From: Liolophura sinensis
Taxonomy: Eukaryota; Mollusca; Polyplacophora; Chitonida; Chitonidae
DNA: 64,000 bases
NCBI RefSeq assembly: GCF_032854445.1
Contig: NC_088304.1
Location: 9,375,704 to 9,439,703 of the forward strand
Reading direction: 5' to 3'
Made by a program: the position numbers and the translations under genes. Shown here piece after piece: positions 15,001-27,956 of the stretch. The notes under the pieces were generated by a model that searched no databases, was not told the DNA's origin, and worked only from the letters and a program-made list of their open reading frames with translations. Positions within the stretch are counted from its first letter, which is position 1. Each line of letters starts with the position of its first letter.

Positions 15001-18000
15001 GTTTCACCAAGCACCTCGAGTACGGTTGTTATCAGTGAGACATTTACCAGTAGTGATTTACCAACGACCACATTTGCGTCAGAAGAAACGACACGTTCTG
15101 CAGGCACTCCTGAATCTACTATTTCTAGTGATGTTACAACGCCTGTGGTTGTCGACACCTCAAGTTCGCGGGACGAAACTATAGGCTTTACTACAGATAC
15201 ATCATTCACTGTAGCTAATACAACTGCCTTAACAGACAGTACTTCAGGGATGACGTTTGGAGAAGAAAACACCACATCATCTACAGTTTCCCGTGGTGTT
15301 ACAGACAGCGGCCAAAACCAAACACTGCAAACAGATTTATTTAGCACAACCGCGCAACAGGACAGGACTACATCTGGCACGACCCAGCCAAGGGAAACAA
15401 AGAGCTCTGCTACGGATGGTGATACTTCCGGAGTGTCGTCTACAATGACATCGCTTGCAGACGTTAGCTTTGAAAGCAGCACCATATCAGTGACCGAATC
15501 CACTGCAAGAGGGTCAACTGAGGAATCACAAGGAAGCACTATTTCTGACGACATATCGACGCCTGTGTTCCAAGATACGTTCTCAACTTTGCCATTAACA
15601 GACATACCATCAAGTGTAACCGGCGAAACTATCTCTCCAACTTTACCGGATGACATGACTACAGAAGAGTTTACTGATGTAACGGGTACAACAGAATTTT
15701 CATCTGTGAAAACGTCGGCAAGTTCTAGCGAAAGCAAAAAGACGACGGAATTTGATGTTTCTCCAACAGATTTCTTGTCAAGTACAGATTCTTTTGTTTC
15801 ACCAAGCACCGCGAGTACGGTTGTTATCAGTGAATCCTTTACCAGTAGTGATTTACCAATGGCCACATTTGCGTCAGAAGAAACGACGCGCTCTGCAGGC
15901 ACTCCTAAATCTACTGTTTCTAGTGGTGTTACAACGCCTGTGGTTGTCGACACCTCAAGCTCGCGGGACGAAACTATAGGCTTTACTACAGATACATCAT
16001 TCACTGTAGCTAATACAACTGCCTTAACAGACAGTACTTCAGGGATGACGTTTGGAGAAGAAAACACCACATCATCTACAGTTTCCCGTGGTGTTACAGA
16101 TACCAGCCAAAACCAAACACTGCAAACGGATTTATTTAGCACAACCGCGCAACAGGACAGGACTACATCTGGCACGACACAGCCAAGGGAAACAGAGAGC
16201 TCTTCTACGGATGTTGATACTTCCGGAGTTTCGTCTACAATGACATCGCCTGCAGACGTTAGCTTTGAAAGCAGCACCATATCAGTGACCGAGTCCACTG
16301 CAAGACAGTCAACTGAGGAATCACAAGGAAGCACTATTTCTGACGACACATCGACGCGTATGTTCCAAAATACGTTCTCAACATTGCCATCAACAGACAT
16401 ACCATCAAGTGTAACCGGCGAAACTATCTCTCCAACTTTACCGGATGACATGACTACAGAAGAGTTTACTGATGTAACGGGTACAACAGAATTTACATCT
16501 GTGAAAACGTCGGCAATTTCTAGCGAAAGCAGAAGGACGACGGAACTTGATGTTTCTCTAACAGATTTCTTGTCAAGTACAGATTCTTCTGTTTCACCAA
16601 GCACCTCGAGTACGGTTGTTATCAGTGAGACATTTACCAGTAGTGATTTACCAACGGCCACATTTGCGTCAGAAGAAACGACACGTTCTGCAGGCACTCC
16701 TGATTCTACTATTTCTAGTCATGTTACAACGCCTGTGGTTGTCGACACCTCAAGGTCGCGGGACGAAACTATAGGCTTTACTACAGATACATCATTCACT
16801 GTAGCTAATACAACTGCCTTAACAGACAGTACTTCAGGGATGACGTTTGGAGAAGAAAACACCACATCATCTACAGTTTCCCGTGGTGTTACAGACAGCG
16901 GCCAAAACCAAACACTGCAAACAGATTTATTTAGCACAACCGCGCAACAGGACAGGACTACATCTGGCACGACCCAGCCAAGGGAAACAAAGAGCTCTGC
17001 TACGGATGGTGATACTTCCGGAGTGTCGTCTACAATGACATCGCTTGCAGACGTTAGCTTTGAAAGCAGCACCATATCAGTGACCGAATCCACTGCAAGA
17101 GGGTCAACTGAGGAATCACAAGGAAGCACTATTTCTGACGACATATCGACGCCTGTGTTCCAAGATACGTTCTCAACTTTGCCATCAACAGACATACCAT
17201 CAAGTGTAACCGGCGAAACTATCTCTCCAACTTTACCGGATGACATGACTACAGAAGAGTTTACTGATGTAACGGGTACAACAGAATTTTCATCTGTGAA
17301 AACGTCGGCAAGTTCTAGCGAAAGCAAAAAGACGACGGAATTTGATGTTTCTCCAACAGATTTCTTGTCAAGTACAGATTCTTTTGTTTCACCAAGCACC
17401 GCGAGTACGGTTGTTATCAGTGAATCCTTTACCAGTAGTGATTTACCAATGGCCACATTTGCGTCAGAAGAAACGACGCGCTCTGCAGGCACTCCTAAAT
17501 CTACTGTTTCTAGTGATGTTACAACGCCTGTGGTTGTCGACACCTCAAGCTCGCGGGACGAAACTATAGGCTTTACTACAGATACATCATTCACTGTAGC
17601 TAATACAACTGCCTTAACAGACAGTACTTCAGGGATGACGTTTGGAGAAGAAAACACCACATCATCTACAGTTTCCCGTGGTGTTACAGATACCAGCCAA
17701 AACCAAACACTGCAAACGGATTTATTTAGCACAACCGCGCCACAGGACAGGACTACATCTGGCACGACACAGCCAAGGGAAACAGAGAGCTCTTCTACGG
17801 ATGGTGATACTTCCGGAGTTTCGTCTACAATGACATCGCCTGCAGACGTTAGCTTTGAAAGCAGCACCATATCAGTGACCGAGTCCACTGCAAGACAGTC
17901 AACTGAGGAATCACAAGGAACCACTATTTCTGACGACACATCGACGCGTATGTTCCAAAATACGTTCTCAACATTGCCATCAACAGACATACCATCAAGT

Positions 18001-21000
18001 GTAACCGGCGAAACTATCTCTCCAACTTTACCGGATGACATGACTACAGAAGAGTTTACTGATGTAACGGGTACAACAGAATTTACATCTGTGAAAACGT
18101 CGCCAATTTCTAGCGAAAGCAGAAGGACGACGGAACTTGATGTTTCTCTAACAGATTTCTTGTCAAGTACAGATTCTTCTGTTTCACCAAGCACCTCGAG
18201 TACGGTTGTTATAAGTGAGACCTTTACCAGTAGTGATTTACCAATGGCCACATTTGCGTCAGAAGAAACGACGCGTTCTGCAGGCACTCCTGAATCTACT
18301 ATTTCAAGTGATGTTACAACGCCTGTGGTTGTCGACACCTCAAGCTCGCGGGACGAAACTATAGGCTTTACTACAGATACATCATTCACTGTAGCTAATA
18401 CAACTGCCTTAACAGACAGTACTTCAGGGATGACGTTTGGAGAAGAAAACACCACATCATCTACAGTTTCCCGTGGTGTTACAGATAGCAGCCAAAACCA
18501 AACACTGCAAACGGATTTATTTAGCACAACCGCGCAACAGGACAGGACTACATCTGGCACGACACAGCCAAGGGAAACAGAGAGCTCTTCTACGGATGGT
18601 GATACTTCCGGAGTTTCGTCTACAATGACATCGCCTGCAGACGTTAGCTTTGAAAGCAGCACCATATCAGTGACCGAGTCCACTGCAAGACAGTCAACTG
18701 AGGAATCACAAGGAACCACTATTTCTGACGACACATCGACGCGTATGTTCCAAAATACGTTCTCAACATTGCCATCAACAGACATACCATCAAGTGTAAC
18801 CGGCGAAACTATCTCTCCAACTTTACCGGATGACATGACTACAGAAGAGTTTACTGATGTAACGGGTACAACAGAATTTACATCTGTGAAAACGTCGGCA
18901 ATTTCTAGCGAAAGCAGAAGGACGACGGAACTTGATGTTTCTCTAACAGATTTCTTGTCAAGTACAGATTCTTCTGTTTCACCAAGCACCTCGAGTACGG
19001 TTGTTATCAGTGAGACATTTACCAGTAGTGATTTACCAACGACCACATTTGCGTCAGAAGAAACGACACGTTCTGCAGGCACTCCTGAATCTACTATTTC
19101 TAGTGATGTTACAACGCCTGTGGTTGTCGACACCTCAAGTTCGCGGGACGAAACTATAGGCTTTACTACAGATACATCATTCACTGTAGCTAATACAACT
19201 GCCTTAACAGACAGTACTTCAGGGATGACGTTTGGAGAAGAAAACACCACATCATCTACAGTTTCCCGTGGTGTTACAGACAGCGGCCAAAACCAAACAC
19301 TGCAAACAGATTTATTTAGCACAACCGCGCAACAGGACAGGACTACATCTGGCACGACCCAGCCAAGGGAAACAAAGAGCTCTGCTACGGATGGTGATAC
19401 TTCCGGAGTGTCGTCTACAATGACATCGCTTGCAGACGTTAGCTTTGAAAGCAGCACCATATCAGTGACCGAATCCACTGCAAGAGGGTCAACTGAGGAA
19501 TCACAAGGAAGCACTATTTCTGACGACATATCGACGCCTGTGTTCCAAGATACGTTCTCAACTTTGCCATTAACAGACATACCATCAAGTGTAACCGGCG
19601 AAACTATCTCTCCAACTTTACCGGATGACATGACTACAGAAGAGTTTACTGATGTAACGGGTACAACAGAATTTTCATCTGTGAAAACGTCGGCAAGTTC
19701 TAGCGAAAGCAAAAAGACGACGGAATTTGATGTTTCTCCAACAGATTTCTTGTCAAGTACAGATTCTTTTGTTTCACCAAGCACCGCGAGTACGGTTGTT
19801 ATCAGTGAATCCTTTACCAGTAGTGATTTACCAATGGCCACATTTGCGTCAGAAGAAACGACGCGCTCTGCAGGCACTCCTAAATCTACTGTTTCTAGTG
19901 GTGTTACAACGCCTGTGGTTGTCGACACCTCAAGCTCGCGGGACGAAACTATAGGCTTTACTACAGATACATCATTCACTGTAGCTAATACAACTGCCTT
20001 AACAGACAGTACTTCAGGGATGACGTTTGGAGAAGAAAACACCACATCATCTACAGTTTCCCGTGGTGTTACAGATACCAGCCAAAACCAAACACTGCAA
20101 ACGGATTTATTTAGCACAACCGCGCAACAGGACAGGACTACATCTGGCACGACACAGCCAAGGGAAACAGAGAGCTCTTCTACGGATGTTGATACTTCCG
20201 GAGTTTCGTCTACAATGACATCGCCTGCAGACGTTAGCTTTGAAAGCAGCACCATATCAGTGACCGAGTCCACTGCAAGACAGTCAACTGAGGAATCACA
20301 AGGAAGCACTATTTCTGACGACACATCGACGCGTATGTTCCAAAATACGTTCTCAACATTGCCATCAACAGACATACCATCAAGTGTAACCGGCGAAACT
20401 ATCTCTCCAACTTTACCGGATGACATGACTACAGAAGAGTTTACTGATGTAACGGGTACAACAGAATTTACATCTGTGAAAACGTCGGCAATTTCTAGCG
20501 AAAGCAGAAGGACGACGGAACTTGATGTTTCTCTAACAGATTTCTTGTCAAGTACAGATTCTTCTGTTTCACCAAGCACCTCGAGTACGGTTGTTATCAG
20601 TGAGACATTTACCAGTAGTGATTTACCAACGGCCACATTTGCGTCAGAAGAAACGACACGTTCTGCAGGCACTCCTGATTCTACTATTTCTAGTCATGTT
20701 ACAACGCCTGTGGTTGTCGACACCTCAAGGTCGCGGGACGAAACTATAGGCTTTACTACAGATACATCATTCACTGTAGCTAATACAACTGCCTTAACAG
20801 ACAGTACTTCAGGGATGACGTTTGGAGAAGAAAACACCACATCATCTACAGTTTCCCGTGGTGTTACAGACAGCGGCCAAAACCAAACAATGCAAACAGA
20901 TTTATTTAGCACAACCGCGCAACAGGACAGGACTACATCTGGCACGACCCAGCCAAGGGAAACAAAGAGCTCTGCTACGGATGGTGATACATCCGGAGTT

Positions 21001-24000
21001 TCGTCTACCATGACATCGCCTGCAGACGTTAGCTTTGAAAGCAGCACCATATCAGTGACCGAATCCACTGCAAGACAGTCAACTGAGGAATCACAAGGAA
21101 GCACTATTTCTGACGACATATCGACGCCTGTGTTCCAAGATACGTTCTCAACTTTGCCATCAACAGACATACCATCAAGTGTAACCGGCGAAACTATCTC
21201 TCCAACTTTACCGGATGACATGACTACAGAAGAGTTTACTGATGTAACAGGTACAACAGAATTTACATCTGTGAAAACGTCGGCAATTTCTAGCGAAAGC
21301 AGAAGGACGACGGAATTTGATGTTTCTCTAACAGATTTCTTGTCAAGTACAGATTCTTCTGTTTCACCAAGCACCGCGAGTACGGTTGTTATCAGTGAGA
21401 CCTTTACCAGTAGTGATTTACCAACGGCCACATTTGCGTCAGAAGAAACGACGCGCTCTGCAGGCACTTCTGAATCTACTATTTCTAGTCATGTTACAAC
21501 GCCTGTGGTTGTCGACACCTCAAGCTCGCGGGACGAAACTATAGGCTTTACTACAGATACATCATTTACTGTAGCTAATACAACTGCCTTAACAGACAGT
21601 ACTTCAGGGATGACGTTTGGAGAAGAAAACACCACATCATCTACAGTTTCCCGTGGTGTTAGAGGTAGCGACCAAAACCAAACAATGCAAACGGATTTAT
21701 TTAGCACAACCGCGCAACAGGACAGGACTACATCTGGCACGACACAGCTAAGGGAAACAGAGAGCTCTTCTACGGATGGTGATACTTCCGGAGTTTTGTC
21801 TACAATGACATCGCCTGCAGACGTTAGCTTTAAAAGCAGCACCATATCAGTGACCGAATCCACTGCAAGACAGTCAACTGAGGAATCACAAGGAAGCACT
21901 ATTTCTGACGACATATCGACGCGTATGTTCCAAGATACGTTCTCAACTTTGCCATCAACAGACATACCATCAAGTGTAACCGGCGAAACTATCTCTCCAA
22001 CTTTACCGGATGACATGACTACAGAAGAGTTTACTGATGTAACGGGTACAACAGAATTTACATTTGTGAAAACGTCGGCAAGTTCTAGCGAAAGCAAAAA
22101 GACGACGGACTTTGATGTTTCTCCAACAGATTTCTTGTCAAGTACAGATGTTTCTGTTTCACCAAGCACCGCGAGTACGGTTGTTATCAGTGAGACCTTT
22201 ACCAGTAGTGATTTACCAACGGCCACATTTGCGTCAGAAGAAACGACGCGTTCTGCAGGCACTCCTGAATCTACTATTTCAAGTGATGTTACAACGCCTG
22301 TGGTTGTCGACACCTCAAGCTCGCGGGACGAAACTATAGGCTTTACTACAGATACATCATTCACTGTAGCTAATACAACTGCCTTAACAGACAGTACTTC
22401 AGGGATGACGTTTGGAGAAGAAAACACCACATCATCTACAGTTTTCCGTGGTGTTACAGATAACGGCCAAAACCAAACAGTGCAAACGGATTTATTTAGC
22501 ACAACCGCGCCACAGGACAGGACTACATCTGGCACGACACAGCCAAGGGAAACAAAGAGCTCTGCTACGGATGGTGATACTTCCGGAGTTTTGTCTACAA
22601 TGACATCGCCTGCAGACGTTAGCTTTGAAAGCAGCACCATATCAGTGACCGAATCCACTGCAAGACAGTCAACTGAGGAATCACAAGGAAGCACTATTTC
22701 TGACAACATATCGACGCCTGTGTTCCAATATACGTTCTCAACTTTGCCATCAACAGACATACCATCAAGTGTAACCGGCGAAACTATCTCTCCAACTTTA
22801 CCCTATGACATGACTACAGAAGAGTTTACTGATGTAACGGGTACAACAGAATTTACATCTGTGAAAACGTCGGCAAGTTCTAGCGAAAGCGAAAGGACGA
22901 CGGATTTTGGTGTTTCTCCAACAGATCTCTTGTCAAGTACAGATTCTTTTGTTTCACCAAGCACCGCAAGTACGATTGTTATAAGTGAGACCTTTACCAG
23001 TAGTGATTTACCAACGGCCACATTTGTGTCAGAAGAAACGACGCGCTCTGCAGGCACTCCTGAATCTACTATTTCTAGTGATGTTACAACGCCTGTGGTT
23101 GTCGACACCTCAAGCTCGCGGGACGAAACTATAGGCTTTACTACAGATACATCATTCACTGTAGCTAATACAACTGCCTTAACAGACAGCGCTTCAGGGA
23201 TGACGTTTGGAGAAGAAAACACCACATCATCTACAGTTTCCCGTGGTGTTACAGATAACGGCCAAAACCAAACACTGCAAACGGATTTATTTAGCACAAC
23301 CGCGCAACAGGACAGGACTACATCTGGCACGACACAGCTAAGGGAAACAGAGAGCTCAGCTGCGGATGGTGATACTTCCGGAGTTTTGTCTACCATGACA
23401 TCGCCTGCAGACGTTAGCTTTGAAAGCAGCACCATATCAGTGACCGAATCCACTGCAAGACAGTCAACCGAGGAATCACAAGGAAGCACTATTTCTGACG
23501 ACACATCGACGCGTATGTTCCAAAATACGTTCTCAACTTTGCCATCAACAGACATACCATCAAGTGTAACCGGCGAAACTATCTCTCCAACTTTACCGGA
23601 TGACATGACTACAGAAGAGTTTACTGATGTAACGGGTACAACAGAATTTACATCTGTGAAAACGTCGGCAAGTTCTAGCGAAAGCAAAAAGACGACGGAA
23701 TTTGATGTTTCTCCAACAGATTTCTTGTCAAGTACAGATTCTTCTGTTTCACTAAGCACCGCGAGTACGGTTGTTATCAGTGAGACCTTTACCAGTAGTG
23801 ATTTACCAACGGCCACATTTGCGTCAGAAGAAACGACGCGTTCTGCAGGCACTCCTGAATCTACTATTTCAAGTGATGTTACAACGCCTGTGGTTGTCGA
23901 CACCTCAAGTTCACGTGACGAAACTATAGGCTTTACTACAGATACATCATTTACTGTAGCTAATACAACTGCCTTAACAGACAGTACTTCAGGGATGACG

Positions 24001-25951
24001 TTTGGAGAAGAAAACACATCATCCATTGTTACAGTTTTTAAATCCAGCCCAAAACTGTCAACTATGGAATCACAAAGGCCCACTGTGTCTGACGACACAT
24101 CCAGGCCTCTGCTCCAGGATGGGTCTTCAACTTTAACATTAACAGACAGACCGACAAGGCTAACCAGAGAAACTATTTCTCCATCTTTTCCGGATGGCAA
24201 GTCTACAGAAGAGTTTACTGATGTAACGGGTACAACAGAATTTGGTGTCTCTGCAACAGATTCCGTGTCAAAGACCACATCACCTCCAGTATCCCATGTT
24301 ATTGAAAATACCGTCGCAAACCAGACTTTGCAAACTAGGGTTTTTACCGAACAGAGTTTTACCAGTGTTTTGAATACATCGAGAAGTAGCACACCATTTA
24401 CTCCACGACCTCTTTCAACTATAGATAGAACTGTCACTCTCCCCTCTGTACCGACAGCATTACCCACGATACCTTTACCTATGCCGTCAAAGATTACTGT
24501 TCGTCCGTCGTTTGGATCTACGACGTTTTTGCTAGATACTGCTGAGGTTACGACGACAAGTGATGGCGTGTCGGAAATCACAAGTAATGAAATAATCCAT
24601 TCTCCAGTTGTTACCAGCACTATTAAGGACTCGATGGGTGTGTCGAAAACGTCTACTACTGAATCCCCAATTTCAGATGGGGCTTCTAAAGCGGCTGCAT
24701 CGGGTGCCACTGACCTATCCTCCACAGTAACAGCTTTTACCGGCCCTGAAACTTTTTCGACTGAGAACAATGCACGAACCACCGTTTCCCCTTTAGTATT
24801 TTCATCTGAAACAAAAACAGGGAGTTTTTTCACCACTGATGGGTCCGGTTTGAGTAAATCCACTGGGACAGATTCGGTGCATAGCGAAAGGCCAGTCGTT
24901 TCCACTGTGCCATACACGAGACAAAACTACGTGAGTAGTACAGCTGGGGACAGCACTGCTATAGAATTTTCCTCACCTGTACGTATGACCAGGGACAACC
25001 AGGAGAACAACACAGGAAGCACAACCACACATGTGACCCCCGATTATTGGACACCGGACTATAAAACTACTTCAGGAGTTCCCATCAGTAGCGACGAAAC
25101 TCGGACTGTTTCAACTGTATTTGGTGACATGACTTTTACCAAGACCACTTCGGGTTGGGTCCCTCTGATGACGTCAAAAACATCTGACGGAAAAATAACT
25201 TCCGACAGTACGACATTAGTGACACCCTTTACACGGAACAAAACTGTTACAGTGAGCACTGTCTTTGGGGATGTTAACGTCACAATAACAGATTCGCCTT
25301 TTAAGGAACATAGTAGTGTCACAGCGCAGCCAAATGGAACAGAGCAATCAATTGTCAAGGAACAACTTAGCACTATGGAATTGCCAAGTGTCACGGTCGG
25401 CACAGAACAAATGACCTTCACGGTGCAATCAACTGTCACGGATCATTCGCGTGTAACTGACGAGACAAGGATTTCGCAACAACCGCAAGTCACAGTAAAC
25501 ATTACAGAAACGTCCATTGTGACATATAGTGTAGAGCATAATGCCACAGACTTTAGCAGTGGTCCATCTACGTCAGATTCCTCTGAATCCGTATTAACGA
25601 CACAACCTTCCAGTATTACAGAACAATCTAATTCCCATGCCAGCATTGCAGAGACTAACATGGAGGTGTCCACAACTGCTGTGCCTGGTATGGCCGATTT
25701 CGTGTCTTCCAGCTTAAAGGATACAACTTATCAGACTGAGCCCTCCTCAGGACTATCTGTGATAACTACAACGCCGGCGTTCATAATAAACGAGACGTTG
25801 GCGTATCCCGGTGCGTCTTCTTTCACGGACAGAACTTCATCTGTTGAAACTCCAAGTCAGAGTCTATTTGTCACTGAAACTAAGCCATCTGTAATGACTG
25901 GAGAGGCGTCCGTGACAAGAATCTACTTCCGTTCGACGCAATCAACGTCAG
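1..25951 (+). CDS. Giant Ser/Thr-rich mucin-like protein, repeat exon (5' end outside window)
   Basis: The reading frame is open from base 1, so the gene continues left of the window and no start codon can be assigned here; the first GTG at 73 lies inside a repeat and is not a start. The exon encodes a secreted-type mucin-like protein: 30 full 265-residue units, a degenerate 31st (23,890 to about 24,280), then roughly 560 non-repeated residues still rich in Ser and Thr. A hand count of one unit gives about 117 Ser+Thr of 265 (44%). There is no cysteine before the splice site. Each unit carries three N-X-T sequons near residues 25, 42 and 58. I end the exon at the donor CAG/GTGAGA (25,951/25,952, phase 1). 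Unspliced reading reaches a stop at 25,999-26,001 but adds only a short tail. Dense O-glycosylation is inferred from composition. Nothing enzymatic is visible. The exact gene name is unknown to me. Confidence 0.9.
73..23889 (+). repeat. 30-unit tandem array, 795-bp (265-aa) period
   Basis: Units begin at the GTGGTTGTCGACACC landmark: 73, 868, 1639, 2434, 3229, 4021, 4816, 5611, 6403, 7198, 7993, 8788, 9583, 10378, 11170, 11965, 12760, 13555, 14350, 15145, 15940, 16735, 17530, 18325, 19120, 19915, 20710, 21505, 22300 and 23095. Bases 1-72 are the end of a further unit. Most spacings are exactly 795. The unit at 868 is 771 (an 8-codon deletion), and those at 3229, 5611 and 10378 are 792 (one Asp codon lost in SDDIS). 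All indels keep frame. The first 50 or so codons of each unit are almost invariant, even at silent positions. Variation concentrates in the middle and last third at a limited set of sites. Confidence 0.97.
12760..20734 (+). repeat. 3,975-bp higher-order duplication (five units, two copies)
   Basis: Units 12,760-16,734 and 16,735-20,709 match pairwise in order, including private markers. KTSPISS occurs only in the units at 13,555 and 17,530, STLPLTDIP only in 15,145 and 19,120, and STDVDTSG with TPDSTISSH only in 15,940 and 19,915. The marker AAGGTCGCGGG, instead of AAGCTCGCGGG, occurs at both 16,735 and 20,710, so the boundary lies slightly inside the unit. The duplication is recent relative to the rest of the array. 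Confidence 0.9.
23890..24282 (+). repeat. Degenerate terminal unit of the mucin array
   Basis: The first 42 codons match the array consensus, ending in GEEN. The sequence then diverges, with deletions, but parallels the unit: STMESQ for STEESQ, VSDDTS for ISDDIS, RETISPSFPDG for GETISPTLPDD, then an exact EEFTDVTGTTEF block and GVSATD for GVSPTD. Decay at the edge of an array is expected when homogenisation acts mainly on internal units. Confidence 0.85.
25084..25300 (+). repeat. Two-copy TVSTVFGD motif in the non-repeated mucin tail
   Basis: The protein motif TVSTVFGD followed by M/V-T/N-F/V-T occurs twice, once near 25,106 and once near 25,253, about 49 codons apart in the same frame. It suggests a short internal duplication in the otherwise non-repeated Ser/Thr tail. 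It is not a domain I recognise. Confidence 0.6.
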
Positions 25952-27956
25952 GTGAGATAGCAAGTCGAAAACTTGCCTTTGCGGGAACAGTGTGCAAATA
26001 AAGCAGCCTGTGCGAGATGGGTGGTTAGTTATAGTCATATCGAATTGCGACCTTCTTTGGTGTCTGGGATTTTACGTTGTTCCCAGATTTGATAAAAGGA
26101 GATTCATACATCGCCTTAAATCTAGCGCTCAGTGTAAGCGTGTTCGTCCAGGAGTCTCAAGGTTTAATATAAGTTTCTTAACGGAACTGCATTCTCATGA
26201 TGTATTCGTAAGACCAGAGGCAACCATTCCTGTTGCATGTTCCGACTTACTTCCTGAAGGCCATATCACGAGAAGTTGATCGAATAGATATACAAGTATC
26301 TTTATTGAAACGGATTTACCTTGAGTATTACAGGTCAAACGCGTGAAACATTCTATACCCAGCGATAGTAAGCTGAAAACATATCCCTTTACTCCGACAC
26401 CCTGTGCTGCAAGATTTATTAATCTAACCTTGATAGGATAAGATGAATAAAATCTCTGATAAAGTGTCTGAAAAATAGAATTAGAATTTATAGGGTATCT
26501 CGTAGTCACGTGTTAGCACTTAACGAATCACAGCACCGATACTATCCTGCCGCGAATCATGACTGGCAAACTGGGTCATTGTATATCTAGTATGGTCAGT
26601 AGGTTGAGGTCAGATTTTAACCCTCTACAATTTAAAACTGGGAGGGGCCTCCGTGGCTTAGTTGGTTAGCACGCTAGCGCAGCATAATGACCCAGGAACC
26701 TCTCATCAATGCCGTCGCTGTGAGTTCTAGTCCACCTCATGATGGCTTCCTCTTCGGCCTTACGTGGGAAGGTGTTGCAGCAACCAGCCGATGGTCGTGG
26801 GTATTCCCCGGGTTCTGCCCGGTTTCCTCTCACCATAATGCTGGCCGCCGTCGTATAAGTGAAATATTCTTTAGTACGGCGTAAAACACCAACCAAATAA
26901 ATAAATAAATAAATAAAACTGGGAACTGGGAAGGAATCAGTACATGCTTCTTTTAATTGTCTTTCCTGAAAGCTTGTGTTAAAAACAAACTTGCTCGAAG
27001 CGTTACCTGCAAGTAACTACCACGGTAACTAGAAATGAAAAGCATTACGTCGCCATGACGACGAGACGGGTTCCTGAAACCTGTCCCAAGTCTGGACAAC
27101 CGCCCTTCCTGACTACGCGCTGCCAGTAACCATTAAACACAATTTTGTCAGAATTTGTCTCTCCTTTTTCTCGAGAAGTTGTTTTTGTCACAGAAACAAC
27201 TTCGAAACATTTTGATGTTTGATGAAATAATCATACAATCGCAAACTTTAAGAAGGAAGTAGACGTTTGGTGTGAAAGATTACTGTGCGGCTATTATTCC
27301 TATCCGATTCACACGAAACGACACCACAGATATGTATTACAGGCTATAAACTTACACAAATGTATTACGTACTCCTGTTGTCAGGCTCAGTGTCAAAAGC
27401 ATGGTGGAATATGCTTGACCCCTGTGACTTTTCAAACTTTGGCTCGTTTTAAATTTTTTCCAAATTTTATTTTGGGATGACAAAACTTGACCAACAAAAG
27501 TCATGGAAAGTGTTGGAGAGTTTTCCGCAATCAAAGCAAAGGTTGAGTTTCTTAGTTTTGTGTAATTTGTGTTGTTTCCTTAGAATCATGATAATACATA
27601 TTTTTAAAGATATGATACTTTTGCAGCTGTATCCAAAATTTATCTTAAAACTCTTTTTTGATGTTTTTTTCAAACTGAAAACATGGAGAAAACATGTGCT
27701 TGCATGCACCAAACGTTTTGATCACTCCCATTCTACGTTGACGTTTCAAAGTTTTTATCGGTTAGTCCGGATCATGTATCTTCTTTCAAACTCCAGAAAG
27801 TTTGGAAGGAAAATGATGGGCTTCCCTGAAATGCTAGTTTGTACTCGCTTCCCCATCAGTCCTTTGTTAGCCAAACCTAATCATTGCGACGAACTTTAAA
27901 TAAAAGCGGTGAAAAAAGTTTCACTATAACTGTAATATTTCTTGATCACATTACAG
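25952..27956 (+). other. Last intron of the giant mucin gene
   Basis: This is a GT-AG phase-1 intron of 2,005 bp with donor GTGAGA and acceptor TTACAG. It contains one full-length SINE with target-site duplication (26,634-26,924). The rest is AT-rich sequence in which I see no further coding exon. Confidence 0.8.
26644..26914 (+). mobile_element. tRNA-derived SINE, full length with 10-bp target-site duplication
   Basis: The element has a tRNA-like head with an A-box-like segment (TGGCTTAGTTGG) and a B-box-like segment (GAGTTCTAGTCC). A conserved body follows, then an end reading GTGAAATATTCTTTAGTACG, and an AAAT-repeat tail. AAAACTGGGA flanks it at 26,634-26,643 and 26,915-26,924. It sits in the last mucin intron. 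Confidence 0.9.

Noticed and set aside
16719-20672. Antisense open frame of 1,317 codons through five repeat units, with similar minus-strand frames at 20,694-24,917
   Set aside because: It is a shadow of the repeat: the 795-bp unit is a multiple of three and its reverse frame happens to lack stops. Breaks occur where single variants create stops. The sense frame has the linker-CBM14 continuation and consistent splicing.
185-22603. Recurring 63- and 75-codon plus-strand frames within each repeat unit
   Set aside because: They are out-of-frame shadows of the mucin repeat, identical in nature at every period.
26650-26740. Functional tRNA gene
   Set aside because: Box A-like and B-like sequences are present, but there is no complete cloverleaf. 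The SINE body, A-rich tail and target-site duplication show it is a SINE. The same holds for 60,290, 61,420, 53,150 and 63,070.
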